Below, piece after piece: positions 18,278 through 26,796 of a stretch of 64,000 nucleotides of DNA (positions are counted from its first letter, which is position 1; every line of letters starts with the position of its first letter). This stretch comes from Arthrobacter sp. Bi83 (GTDB lineage Bacteria; Actinomycetota; Actinomycetes; Actinomycetales; Micrococcaceae): the NCBI RefSeq assembly GCF_918698095.1, contig NZ_CAKKLY010000004.1, positions 86,854 through 150,853 on the forward strand, written 5' to 3'. Below the pieces are notes generated by a model. The model searched no databases. It worked only from the letters and a program-made list of their open reading frames with translations, and was not told the origin of the DNA. The position numbers and the translations under genes are program-made.

Positions 18278-18592
18278 CGTCTCCTCCAGACATTGGGATT
18301 GTGTATCTTGACATACAGCGGGCCCGCGACCGAAAGCCACGAGTCCGCCTTCCCCCCTGGAGGTGCAGAGACCTGAGTTGCAACGACTCAAGTGTTCGCC
18401 GGACACGTTGGGAAAACCATGGAAGCGTTGGCGTTCGTGACTGCGCGTCAACCCAAATGAGGCGTTGACGAACCGGCACGGCAGCATCCATGTGGGCACG
18501 GGACGGAGAGTGTCGCGGCCTCCGCGCCTGATGCCCGCACCCGCCAGGGATGGTGGCTGGTTGCGTGACGCCACCCGGAGTTAAGATCAGGC
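18278..18592. promoter_or_regulatory. Divergent region with a TGTAT-N6-ATACA inverted repeat
   Basis: 315 bases between the oxidase and LysE genes. TGTAT (18302-18306) and ATACA (18313-18317) form an inverted repeat about 25 bases upstream of the oxidase start, in an AT-richer patch where its promoter is expected. This may be a metal-responsive operator. The remainder shows nothing clear. Confidence 0.35.
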
Positions 18593-19228
18593 ATGGTCCC
18601 TGTGACGAATCTGCTGGCCTTTGCCGTTGTCGCCGCGCTGCTGATTGCCGTCCCCGGCCCGAGTGTCCTGTTTGTCATTGGACGGTCGCTTGCTTTGGGT
18701 AGGCGCGGCGGCCTGCTCAGCGTCCTGGGCAACGCCGCCGGTGAACTTCTGCAGGTCGCAACCGTGGCGCTGGGCCTCGGCGTGGTGCTGGCGCAGTCGC
18801 TGGTCCTTTTCACGGTCATCAGATTGGCCGGAGCTGCATACCTCGTTTACCTCGGCATCCAAGCGGTCAGGAAACGCCGGGGACGGTCGGCCGGGCCGGA
18901 TCCATTACGTTCCGCCTCCACCCGGCGAATCCTTCGGGAAGGCTTCCTCGTGGGAGCCACCAACCCCAAATCGGTCGTGTTCTTCGTCGCGGTACTCCCT
19001 CAGTTCGTGGACCATGCCGCGGGCGCCATCCCGCTCCAGCTCGCCATGCTCGGCGCCACGTTCCTGGCGATCGCCCTCGTCTCGGACAGCATCTGGGCCG
19101 TCGCCGCCGGCACGGCCAGGCAATGGTTCGCGCGCTCGCCGCGCCGAGTCGCCGCGGTCAGCACTACCGGCGGAGTGATCATGATCGGCCTCGGGGGCAC
19201 CCTGGCCCTGACCGGCACCAAGGGATAG
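18593..19228 (+). CDS. LysE/RhtB-family amino-acid exporter
   Basis: 211-residue membrane protein with about six hydrophobic segments. Seen: the family opening VVAALLIAVPGPSVLFVIGR near residues 12-31 (the conserved PGP), then GNAAGELLQV and GATNPKSVVFFVAVLPQF near 120-137, both diagnostic of LysE/RhtB exporters. It would export amino acids or related small molecules. It is convergent with the gamma-glutamyltransferase gene; no regulator is adjacent. Confidence 0.92.
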   Translation: MVPVTNLLAFAVVAALLIAVPGPSVLFVIGRSLALGRRGGLLSVLGNAAGELLQVATVALGLGVVLAQSLVLFTVIRLAGAAYLVYLGIQAVRKRRGRSAGPDPLRSASTRRILREGFLVGATNPKSVVFFVAVLPQFVDHAAGAIPLQLAMLGATFLAIALVSDSIWAVAAGTARQWFARSPRRVAAVSTTGGVIMIGLGGTLALTGTKG

Positions 19229-19284
19229 CTCCGACCCCAGAACCCGCCGAGTGGTCCGGGCTTCACCTTGGTACCGCGCGGACC

Positions 19285-21111
19285 TCACCTCGAGGGTTTG
19301 AGCACCATCGCCGAGCCGCCCCCGCGCCTAACGGGCTCAGCCGCGGCGACCATTCTCCCGTCGGGTTTGAATTCGATGGCGGTCGCCGCGCCGATCTCTG
19401 CTGCCGAGGTGAACGCGTCACCAGACTTTGTGAGCTGATGACCGTAGGGTTTCAGCTGCTTTCCGTAGGCGGTGATGAACTGCGGCTCGGCCGTAACCTG
19501 GGCCGTGTTCCGCTGCGAGGCGCGCGGTGCCGCGATGGCCCCGGCGATGCTCATGTGCAGATCAACCCTGTTCAGGATGGTCTGAAGGACCGTAGTGATG
19601 ATCGTCGATCCGCCGGGCGAGCCGAGCGCGAGGAATGGCTCGCCGTCCTCGAGGATGATGGTCGGGGACATCGAAGAGCGAGGACGCTTTCCCGCCTCAA
19701 TCCGGTTCGGGTCCTTCGGGTCATACACGGTCGAGAAGTCGGTCAGCTCGTTGTTGAGCAGGAATCCGCGGCCGGGCACCACGATCCCGGACCCGCCGGT
19801 CTGCTCGATCGTGAGGGTGTACTCGACCACGTTGCCCCACTTGTCGGCGACCGTCATGTTGGTTGTCGAGATGTTCTCGGTGTCCTTATCGTCAGCGAGG
19901 GCCGCGGCGGCAGCCGGGCACACGCCGTCGTACGTGGACACGTCACCTGCCGCGACGGGCTTCGCGGCCGCTTTCTTCGGGTTGATCCGGCACGCGCGCT
20001 CCTTGCCGAAAAGCGGGTCAGTGAGGGCGGCAGTAGGAACGTCGGTAAACGCCGGGTCCCCCACATACTTGCCGCGGTCCGCGAAGGCGAGTGCACTCGC
20101 CTCGAGATAGTGGTGGAGGGCGTCGGGCGTGGACATCCCCGCAAGGTTGAAGGGCTCCAGGATGTTCAGCGCCTCGCCGACCGTCGTGCCTCCGCTGCTC
20201 GACGGCGCCATGCCGTAGACGTCCAGGTCGCGGTATTCCACGTGCGTGGGCGCCTGGTCTAGGGCGCGGTAGGCTGCGAGATCCGCCGTCGTCATGTGGC
20301 CGGCCGGGATGGGCAGCTTCGTGGCCGCCGTCTTCGGCGGAGCCTGCACTGTGGCCGCGATTTCCGCGGCGAGCGGGCCGCGGTAGAAGCCCCGCATCCC
20401 CTTGTCCGCGAGGAACCGGTACGTCCGGGCGAGGTCGGGGTTCTTGAAGACACTGCCGACGGCGGGCGCGTCGCCGCCGGGGAGGAAGAGGCTGCGCGTC
20501 GAGGTGAACGCGTTGAAGCGGAGCTTGTTGTCGAGAGTCTGCTGGCGGAACGTGTCGTCGACGACGAAGCCGCGGGTCGCGACCTTGATGGCGGGCTTGA
20601 GGGCATCGTCCAGGTCCAAAGTGCCCCAGCGGTCGAGTGCGCGCTCCCACGTGGCCGGTGTGCCGGGGACGCCGACAGAGACGCCACTCGTGACGAGTTC
20701 GGGCGTGAAATTGTACGGCTTGCCGGTCTTGGGGTCGATGAACGCGTTGTGCGGCATCGCTGCCGGTGCGGTCTCGCGGCCGTCAATCGTGCCCACACGG
20801 CCGGTCTTGGCGTTGTAGAACACGAAGTAGCCGCCCCCGCCGATCCCAGCGCTGTAGGGCTCGGTCACGCCAAGCGTCGCGGCGGCTGCGACGGCGGCGT
20901 CCGCCGCGTTGCCGCCCTCGCGGAGGACATCGATCGCCGCGGCAGATGCCTCCGGGTCCACGGTGCTCACCGCGCCGCCGTACCCGGTGGCGGTCGCGGT
21001 CTTGTCGGTCTGCCGCGGATCGGCGAACGCGGGGCTGGTGACGGCGCCGCTTGTCACTGTCATTGCCAGGGCCGCCGTGAGGGCAGCCAGTCGACGGCTC
21101 ACATAGGGCAT
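19285..21111 (-). CDS. ggt: Gamma-glutamyltransferase, secreted
   Basis: 608 residues from the ATG at 21111, with a GGGAG site upstream; a TTG at 21123 is less likely. Seen: a Sec signal peptide ending near SPAFA. The large-subunit motif TGYGGAVSTVDPEASAAAI is followed by LREGGNAADAAVAAAATLGV. The small subunit starts at the autocleavage nucleophile Thr in ISTTNMTVADKWGNVVEYT. Further signatures are NNELTDF, KRPRSSMSPT and LGSPGGSTI. It hydrolyses or transfers the gamma-glutamyl group of glutathione-like or poly-glutamyl compounds outside the cell. The usual TTH after the cleavage site reads TTN here. Confidence 0.95.
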   Translation of the reverse strand: MPYVSRRLAALTAALAMTVTSGAVTSPAFADPRQTDKTATATGYGGAVSTVDPEASAAAIDVLREGGNAADAAVAAAATLGVTEPYSAGIGGGGYFVFYNAKTGRVGTIDGRETAPAAMPHNAFIDPKTGKPYNFTPELVTSGVSVGVPGTPATWERALDRWGTLDLDDALKPAIKVATRGFVVDDTFRQQTLDNKLRFNAFTSTRSLFLPGGDAPAVGSVFKNPDLARTYRFLADKGMRGFYRGPLAAEIAATVQAPPKTAATKLPIPAGHMTTADLAAYRALDQAPTHVEYRDLDVYGMAPSSSGGTTVGEALNILEPFNLAGMSTPDALHHYLEASALAFADRGKYVGDPAFTDVPTAALTDPLFGKERACRINPKKAAAKPVAAGDVSTYDGVCPAAAAALADDKDTENISTTNMTVADKWGNVVEYTLTIEQTGGSGIVVPGRGFLLNNELTDFSTVYDPKDPNRIEAGKRPRSSMSPTIILEDGEPFLALGSPGGSTIITTVLQTILNRVDLHMSIAGAIAAPRASQRNTAQVTAEPQFITAYGKQLKPYGHQLTKSGDAFTSAAEIGAATAIEFKPDGRMVAAAEPVRRGGGSAMVLKPSR

Positions 21112-21220
21112 GGTGGCTCCCAAGTCAGGGTGATGCGAGTTGACGGTACTGCAACGCTACTCCGCCGGGGAGTGACACTCAACACCGCGGTGGGCCGCGG
21201 AACTGGCAACTTCCGAGGTT

Positions 21221-22495
21221 CTACGACGGCGGGGATTCCGCTGTCGACGCGCTGGTCGAGTCTGCGGACTGGTCGGCCTGGGGATGCTGCTGACGGCTCG
21301 CCAGCAGGAACGGCACCGCGATCAACTCGACAACGCCGCCGATCGCCAACGAGGCGGCGTAGCCGTACACATCTGCCGCCCGGCCGAGCAGCGGCTGCAC
21401 CACCACGCCGCCGCTTGATCCCATGAGCGAGTCGAAGCTAAGTACCGTTGCCCGCTGCTTCGAGGCGATCATGTCGTTCAGGTAGGCCTGCCGCACCGGC
21501 GTACCCGCCGAGGCGACCACAGCCCAAAGTGCCAACAGCGCCAGGGCGACCCAGAACACCTGGGTGAACCCGAGCACGACCAGAATCAATGCGCCAAGGA
21601 TGCTGCTCAGAATCAGAACGGTCGTGCGTTTGCGCACGAGGCGGCGGATGTGGGGCGCCATCCAACCGCCTAGTACCTGCCCTCCAGCCACGATTGCCGC
21701 CGCCAGACCCGCCACGGAGTACGCGTGCGGGTCGCCGAAGAGCTCAAGCAGGAACGGCTGGAGGGCGTAGAACACGTAGATACCGACGCCGGCGCTGAAC
21801 GGCGCGGCCAGCATCACGTAACGCACCGGGGGATTCTTTAGACCGCTTTCAATCGAGGCGGAGAGCACGGCACGGGTGGCCTGGAGAGGATGGGTCGAGC
21901 GTTCGGGCGTGAACCCGATATCGTGCATGAGCCAAAAGGCCACGGCGAACATGGCCGCCAGCACCCCCACGCGCAGCAGAAACGGCACGCCCAGGTTGGT
22001 GGCCTGCGCGATCACACCGCCTGCCACCGAACCGGCGAGCATCGCGACCCCCGACACCATCTGCCCGCGCCCAAGCACCGTCTCCAGCCCGCCTTCGTAC
22101 CCTGAGAAGCGCAACGCGTCGACGAGCCAGGCCTCGACCGCACCCGAAAAGAACGTGAAGCCCAGGCCTAGCAGGACCGACACCACAGCCCACCACCAGA
22201 ATGGGGCGGAGACCTGCCAGAGCAGGTAGTACAGGTAGGTCGAGATGGCCAGTGTCACCGTGCCGAGCAGGAATGAAACGCGTCGCCCCCACCCATCGGC
22301 AACCACGCCGGTGGGCACCTCGAACAGCACCATGCCAGCTGTGAAAAAGGCGTTGGCGGCAAAGGCTTCGAGGTTGCTAAGTCCTGCATCCAGCAGGAAA
22401 AGCGTGTTGATTCCCCAGATGAAGGAGGCCGCAAGGGTGTTGCCCAGCGTCAGCGTGAGGTAGACGCGCTGAGTCTTGCGGGCGCCGGCGTTCAT
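21221..22495 (-). CDS. MFS transporter
   Basis: About 424 residues from the ATG at 22495; an upstream ATG at 22612 would add a hydrophilic 39-residue tail without family resemblance. Seen: twelve predicted membrane segments, with a loop 2-3 motif of the GVVADGWGRR type near residue 65 (MFS motif A). Similar proteins include macrolide/drug exporters and uncharacterised permeases. Substrate unknown. It is followed on the same strand, upstream in transcription, by the acyltransferase gene. Confidence 0.87.
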   Translation of the reverse strand: MNAGARKTQRVYLTLTLGNTLAASFIWGINTLFLLDAGLSNLEAFAANAFFTAGMVLFEVPTGVVADGWGRRVSFLLGTVTLAISTYLYYLLWQVSAPFWWWAVVSVLLGLGFTFFSGAVEAWLVDALRFSGYEGGLETVLGRGQMVSGVAMLAGSVAGGVIAQATNLGVPFLLRVGVLAAMFAVAFWLMHDIGFTPERSTHPLQATRAVLSASIESGLKNPPVRYVMLAAPFSAGVGIYVFYALQPFLLELFGDPHAYSVAGLAAAIVAGGQVLGGWMAPHIRRLVRKRTTVLILSSILGALILVVLGFTQVFWVALALLALWAVVASAGTPVRQAYLNDMIASKQRATVLSFDSLMGSSGGVVVQPLLGRAADVYGYAASLAIGGVVELIAVPFLLASRQQHPQADQSADSTSASTAESPPS

Positions 22496-22622
22496 CGCGT
22501 CGCCGTCCCCGCCAGGGCGAGGGGGGAGCACGAATCCATTCTCGTCTCGATTGTCGGAGCCCGCCAGAGCGGATGCAAGCGCAGGGGCGATGGTGGTGCT
22601 CGTCCAGTCCAAGGCCTCGGTC

Positions 22623-23762
22623 CTAGCCGAGTCGGTCCTCGACGCCGCCGCAGCTGTCCGGATAGTGGCTGTCGAAGCGATCTCGCGCGATGCGTCCCAG
22701 CCTTTCGACGGTGTGCCAGCTGACGACCGCGAGCAGCAGGGTCAGCAGGATCGCCGACACAGCCACCAACGGCGGGAGGTTGGCTGTCGATCCGCCATTG
22801 AGCCAGAGAATGACGACATAGTTCCACAGGTACGCGGCGTAGGAAACTGTGCCCAGCCCTTGCAATGCGCGCGTCCACGTCGGCATCGCACGGGTACGGG
22901 AGGCGGCCAGCACCACGAGGACGGCCGCGCCGGCCATGGCCAGCGGGCCCCCGACGAAGAAGAAGGCTGGCGTTTCGTTGGCCTTGGAGAAGAACATCAG
23001 CAGCGCCAGGACAAGGACCGCGACGAGCAGGGCCGCCAGCCTGAGCCTGCGGCCGGAGAACCAGCGAAAGACATGCACCCTGTACAGGCGCAGCGCCGAA
23101 CCAACGATAAGCCCGAGACCCCACGTCGTCGGCAGCGCGTAGACCAAGGAGTGAAGCTGCGGAGCCAGGACCAGCATCGCCAGCACACTCGCCGTCATGA
23201 CGGAAACGACGACGGCGGCAGACCAGCCGATCAGCCGGCCCTGGCGGTTACGCCGCAGGGCGAACACCAGCAGAGCCGGCCAGACCAGATAGAACTGTTC
23301 TTCCACGGCCAGCGTCCAAAGCGGTCCGATGGCCATGCTGACATCGAAGGGCAGCGGTAAGTCCTTGAGATAGCCGAAACCGGTGAGGAGGGTATAGCCG
23401 ATGATTCCTTTGGACCGGTCCCCAAGCACGTCTGCCGTGAGTTCCACGATGGCGTAGACGCTCAGGAAGGCTATGAGCGCCGGCAACAGGCGGAAGGCCC
23501 GGTGTGCGTAAAAGCGGCCGTAACGGATTTTGCGATGCCGTTCGACATCCCTGACCAGCACGCCCGTGATCAGGTAGCCGCTCAGCACGAAGAAGACAAT
23601 GACACCGACGATGCCGGCACCTTCAAACACACCGGGCCACGAATGTCCAAACAGAACGGCACCAACTGCGGCACCGCGAAGAACGTCCAGGCCCTCCAGC
23701 CTCGGGCGCTCTGCACCTCGCTGGGTGGCCGCCGCGGCCGTTCCTCCACGTAGCAACGTCAT
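22623..23762 (-). CDS. Membrane acyltransferase, OafA/YrhL (acyltransferase 3) family
   Basis: 379 residues with about ten membrane segments. Seen: the family opening RLEGLDVLRGAAVGAVLFGHSWPG near residues 20-43, with the conserved Arg and His, then FFVLSGYLITGVL and, after TM3, RFYAHRAFRLLPAL. These proteins transfer acetyl or other acyl groups to exported polysaccharides, glycolipids or antibiotics. No C-terminal SGNH domain is present. The acceptor is unknown. Confidence 0.92.
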   Translation of the reverse strand: MTLLRGGTAAAATQRGAERPRLEGLDVLRGAAVGAVLFGHSWPGVFEGAGIVGVIVFFVLSGYLITGVLVRDVERHRKIRYGRFYAHRAFRLLPALIAFLSVYAIVELTADVLGDRSKGIIGYTLLTGFGYLKDLPLPFDVSMAIGPLWTLAVEEQFYLVWPALLVFALRRNRQGRLIGWSAAVVVSVMTASVLAMLVLAPQLHSLVYALPTTWGLGLIVGSALRLYRVHVFRWFSGRRLRLAALLVAVLVLALLMFFSKANETPAFFFVGGPLAMAGAAVLVVLAASRTRAMPTWTRALQGLGTVSYAAYLWNYVVILWLNGGSTANLPPLVAVSAILLTLLLAVVSWHTVERLGRIARDRFDSHYPDSCGGVEDRLG

Positions 23763-23996
23763 ATAACCTCCGGAGCCTCTAGCCTGCCGGTTCCACCTTC
23801 AGCCGGACCGAGGCACCATCCGACCCTGTCTCCTGACGTGACTGTGATTGAAGACGCCAGTCCCGCGCCTCTTCCAAGTATCCCCGATGTCGCTGGACGA
23901 ACCCTGACCCCCGTCAAGTCATCGACCATGGCTGCGCACGCAGCGGTCTTCGGTGGAGTCCAAGGCGGCCGTCGTCGCCACGTAAGAACCCTGCGC

Positions 23997-24389
23997 CTAG
24001 CGCTGGAAGGCTTCCTTAACGTCCGGCGGCGTCTTTTCCTGAATGACCCAGCGGTTGCCATCAGGGTCACTGAAGAACGCGAAGGCGATACCGCCCATGT
24101 CCTGAACGTCGCTGATTACCGCTCCCCGCCGGAGTAGCTCAGCCCGTGTCGATTCCATATCGGCGACCACGAGCTGCAGGCCTTCCAGGCTGCCTGCGGC
24201 CATGCTGGTCATTCCCGTGCCGATGACTATGGACGTGGCGGAGCCGGGTGGCGTGAGCTGGACAACCCTGATGCCGGGTATGTATTCAACATCGTGGTCC
24301 AGGGCGAAACCGAGCTGGTCTGTGTAGAACGACTTAGCTTTGTCCACGTCAGTAACCGGTACTTGTACGACCTCGAGGCTCATCTCCAT
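23997..24389 (-). CDS. VOC-family (glyoxalase/bleomycin-resistance-like) protein
   Basis: About 130 residues from the ATG at 24389; an earlier in-frame start at 24416 is possible. Seen: two beta-alpha-beta-beta-beta modules, VVQVPVTDVDKAKSFYTDQLGFALDHDVEY and LQLVVADMESTRAELLRRGA, ending with FSDPDGNRWVIQE whose Glu is the usual metal ligand. Many such small proteins are dioxygenase-, lyase- or binding-type. No specific substrate can be given. Confidence 0.9.
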   Translation of the reverse strand: MEMSLEVVQVPVTDVDKAKSFYTDQLGFALDHDVEYIPGIRVVQLTPPGSATSIVIGTGMTSMAAGSLEGLQLVVADMESTRAELLRRGAVISDVQDMGGIAFAFFSDPDGNRWVIQEKTPPDVKEAFQR

Positions 24390-24548
24390 GAGCCTCACAG
24401 TACCCGAGACTGCCACGCAGGGGCGATGATCACGCGGCGGGAACTGTCGGCAGGGCGGCCTCCAAGGTTTACCGGTTATCTCTAGGTTCCTCCCACCAGA
24501 CTCTCAGTATCTGGTCGGGAAGCGCACCCCATGAACTGATCGACCAGG

Positions 24549-24582
24549 CGCCGGGCCCTCCGTCCTCTGCAGGGGCCCGGCG
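24549..24582 (+). promoter_or_regulatory. Strong hairpin in the leader of the PAS-ANTAR gene
   Basis: CGCCGGGCCC (24549-24558) and GGGCCCGGCG (24573-24582), a perfect 10-bp stem with a 14-base loop, ending 26 bases before the ATG at 24609. ANTAR proteins bind RNA stem-loops, so an attenuator or autoregulatory site is possible. No T tract follows. Confidence 0.5.
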
Positions 24583-24608
24583 GTTCCATCACCTATTGGA
24601 GAGTCGGC

Positions 24609-25232
24609 ATGGAGCACAAACGGGAGACCTACTCCTTTTCACTCGGACCAGGGAGCGAATGCCCGTCGGGAACGTTCGTCCTGGACGTGTCCACCGGGCG
24701 CTGCGACTGGACTGACGGCCTGTATGCCATCCACGGCTACACGCGCGGGGAGATTGTCCCCACCGTCGAGCTGGCCCTGGCGCACACACATGCGGAGGAC
24801 CGCGAGCCTGTCCGCCGGCTGATCTCGGACATCTCTTCCTACGGCGGTCAGGGCGCGACCTTCCACCGGATCCTCGACAGCACGGGGAACGAGCACCGTG
24901 TTCTCACCGTGGCACAAGCATATGAAGGCCGTGAGCCGATCACGCCGATTCACGGAGTCACGATCGACCTGACCAGGTCGGTGGATGCGGAAGCAGGACG
25001 TGCAGCCAGCGCAGCTGTCGCCGGCGCCTACGCCAGCAGGGCTGTCATAGAACAGGCGAAAGGAATCATCATGGGCCTGCTGGACGTCCAGTCGGACAAG
25101 GCCTTCTCCATCCTTGCGACCCGAAGCCAGCACACCAACACCAAGCTCGCTGCCGTCGCATCCGAACTCACCCAAGCCGCCGGCCACGGAGCTCTGCTGC
25201 GGACACTGCGTCGGTGGGGCATCCCGTCGTAG
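24609..25232 (+). CDS. PAS-ANTAR domain RNA-binding regulator
   Basis: 207 residues. Seen: a PAS-3 fold over about residues 20-120 (SGTFVLDVSTGRCDWTDGLYAIHGYTRGE, HAEDREPVRRLI, FHRILDSTGNEHRVLT). It is followed by an ANTAR domain near 145-200 with RAVIEQAKGIIMGLLDVQSDKAFSIL. ANTAR domains act as antiterminators by binding paired RNA hairpins, with activity set here by the PAS sensor. GGAGAG precedes the ATG. Hairpins lie both upstream (24549-24582) and downstream (25348-25388). This domain pair is common in Arthrobacter-like genomes; its signal and targets are unknown. Confidence 0.92.
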   Translation: MEHKRETYSFSLGPGSECPSGTFVLDVSTGRCDWTDGLYAIHGYTRGEIVPTVELALAHTHAEDREPVRRLISDISSYGGQGATFHRILDSTGNEHRVLTVAQAYEGREPITPIHGVTIDLTRSVDAEAGRAASAAVAGAYASRAVIEQAKGIIMGLLDVQSDKAFSILATRSQHTNTKLAAVASELTQAAGHGALLRTLRRWGIPS

Positions 25233-25347
25233 ATGGAAAGCCCTACCGCCCGTCGATGACCACGTCTCACTGAAAGGACCGGCATCTTCTCGGCCACTGC
25301 GATCCAGCTGCCCGCCATGCCACCCAGCCTGGCGCGGGTCCTTGGAT

Positions 25348-25388
25348 GCCGGGTCCGGTGCAACTGGGGGGAGTGCGCCGGACCCGGC
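25348..25388. terminator. 11-bp inverted repeat between convergent genes
   Basis: GCCGGGTCCGG (25348-25358) and CCGGACCCGGC (25378-25388) around a 19-base loop, in the 294-base interval between the ANTAR gene and the convergent transglycosylase gene. Likely a bidirectional terminator; nothing else is recognisable in this interval. Confidence 0.6.
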
Positions 25389-25526
25389 TGTTCTGGGGTT
25401 CTCCGGTCGCGGTACCTTCAACTCCAGGACACTCACAGTCTTACGGGTGCATCTTGGGATAAGCGCGGAGCCGAGCACGGAGGGTGGTCTCGGTACTGCC
25501 CCGAATGGAGGGGATGACTCCAAGGT

Positions 25527-26282
25527 TCATCTAGGGGGGTCCGACCGTGTGGCGTATGCGTTGGCCTGCTCCCTCACTTGGCGCACGTAGGCATCCGACT
25601 GGTTGTAAGAGAGGACGGCGTCTGTCCAGCCTTGGCCGGTGGTGAGGTCACGGCCGCCGGCGCAGAGGTACGAAGCGGCAGTCAGGGCGGCGTCGTCGAT
25701 GTTCAGGGGGTCGGCTTCGCCGTCTCCGTTCCCGTCGCGCCCTGCCAGCTGCCAGGTGGAGGGAATGAACTGCATCGGTCCGACGGCATGGTCCCAGAGA
25801 GCGTCGCCGTCCAGGACGCCGGCGTCTGTGTCGGCGATGGCGGCGAAACCATCGCCGTTGAGGCTGGGACCAATAATGGGCCGGCTCGCCTGCCCGGTGG
25901 TCGTCAAACGTCCGCCTCCGTGACTTCCGTGCGCGGACTCGACGAATCCGATGGCTGCCACCGTATTCCAGCCGATCCCGCACGTCGGGGCAGTGGTGTT
26001 GGCACCGCTGGCGGCAGCCGCATAGGCCTGAAGGGCCCGGGCCGGTATTCCGGTTTCCGCCGCAGTCCGGGCGAGCCACTGGGCGTCAATCGTGCTCTTG
26101 GTGATGTTGACGGCAGGAGTGCTGTTCGTGGACAGCACCTCGAGTTTCGCCTCTGATTGTGGCGGTGCGGGCTGTGCCTGGGCGGTCTCCCCGCCGAACA
26201 CGCGGAGCGCCCAGAAGGAGAATCCGGAAGCGAGGCAGAATGCGAAAACGCTGAAAACTGCAAGTCGCTTCAGACGGAGCAC
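25527..26282 (-). CDS. Lytic transglycosylase-like protein, membrane-anchored
   Basis: 251 residues, GTG start. Seen: an N-terminal hydrophobic helix (FSVFAFCLASGFSFWALRVF) acting as signal or anchor, a linker, then an SLT/MltB-like catalytic region. In that region GFVESAHGSHGGG carries the probable catalytic Glu near residue 115, DHAVGPMQFIPSTW is the family signature, and a C-terminal YNQSDAYVRQV completes the fold. It would cleave peptidoglycan glycan strands outside the membrane, with a role in wall remodelling or resuscitation. A DxDGDGxxDP loop (residues around RDGNGDGEADP) may bind Ca2+. Confidence 0.88.
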   Translation of the reverse strand: MLRLKRLAVFSVFAFCLASGFSFWALRVFGGETAQAQPAPPQSEAKLEVLSTNSTPAVNITKSTIDAQWLARTAAETGIPARALQAYAAAASGANTTAPTCGIGWNTVAAIGFVESAHGSHGGGRLTTTGQASRPIIGPSLNGDGFAAIADTDAGVLDGDALWDHAVGPMQFIPSTWQLAGRDGNGDGEADPLNIDDAALTAASYLCAGGRDLTTGQGWTDAVLSYNQSDAYVRQVREQANAYATRSDPPR

Positions 26283-26339
26283 GGGCTACCCATACCGGAG
26301 TGCTGAAGACCGCGCCGGCAGCCCGATCCGCGGCATTGC

Positions 26340-26651
26340 CTAGCCTTCACATTCGGTGCAGTAAGCGTGGCCGTCCTTCTCGCGTGCGATTTGGGAGCGG
26401 TGCCGGACCAGGAAACAGGAGTAGCAGGTGAATTCGTCCTGCGCCTGGGGTACGACTTGGACGACCAGTTCCTCGGCGACGAACTCTCCGCCCGGGGTGA
26501 CGGCGTCGTCCAAGGCGTCAGCCTCGTCCAGCTCGCGGACGACGCTGCGGGCGTCCGGGGCGTTCGCGGACTGAAGCGCCTCCAGGGAGTTGTCCTGAGA
26601 TTCTTTGACGTCGGATCGTACTTCGTCGTAATCGGTTGCCACTTGGTTCAT
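26340..26651 (-). CDS. DUF4193 family small zinc-ribbon-like protein
   Basis: About 103 residues from the ATG at 26651; a GTG three codons in would give the commoner VATDYDEVR opening. Seen: an acidic N-terminal two thirds (ATDYDEVRSDVKE, GEFVAEELVV) and two CxxC pairs, FTCYSCFLV and AYCTECEG, which would form a zinc ribbon. The family is restricted to actinobacteria and has no established function. An 8-bp inverted repeat GGGAATGC/GCATTCCC (26678-26685 and 26705-26712) lies just upstream. Confidence 0.9.
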   Translation of the reverse strand: MNQVATDYDEVRSDVKESQDNSLEALQSANAPDARSVVRELDEADALDDAVTPGGEFVAEELVVQVVPQAQDEFTCYSCFLVRHRSQIAREKDGHAYCTECEG

Positions 26652-26677
26652 TCTCTTCTCTGACGTTCTTGTCTGAC

Positions 26678-26712
26678 GGGAATGCAACTTACACCATTTC
26701 ACCGGCATTCCC
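26678..26712. promoter_or_regulatory. Inverted repeat upstream of the DUF4193 gene
   Basis: GGGAATGC at 26678-26685 and GCATTCCC at 26705-26712, separated by 19 bases, about 27 bases upstream of the DUF4193 start. Possible operator; no protein can be assigned. Confidence 0.3.
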
Positions 26713-26796
26713 CTGTCACGACGGCAGATGGGTGTGTGGCTGAGGCTCAGGAAGTCCCACCAATTCCCTGCCCGAGAAGTCCGTCGTGCGCGCCAG

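Noticed and set aside
19123..21426. Long plus-strand frames opposite ggt
   Set aside because: They lie fully against the strongly recognisable gamma-glutamyltransferase and have compositions typical of antisense frames in high-GC DNA.
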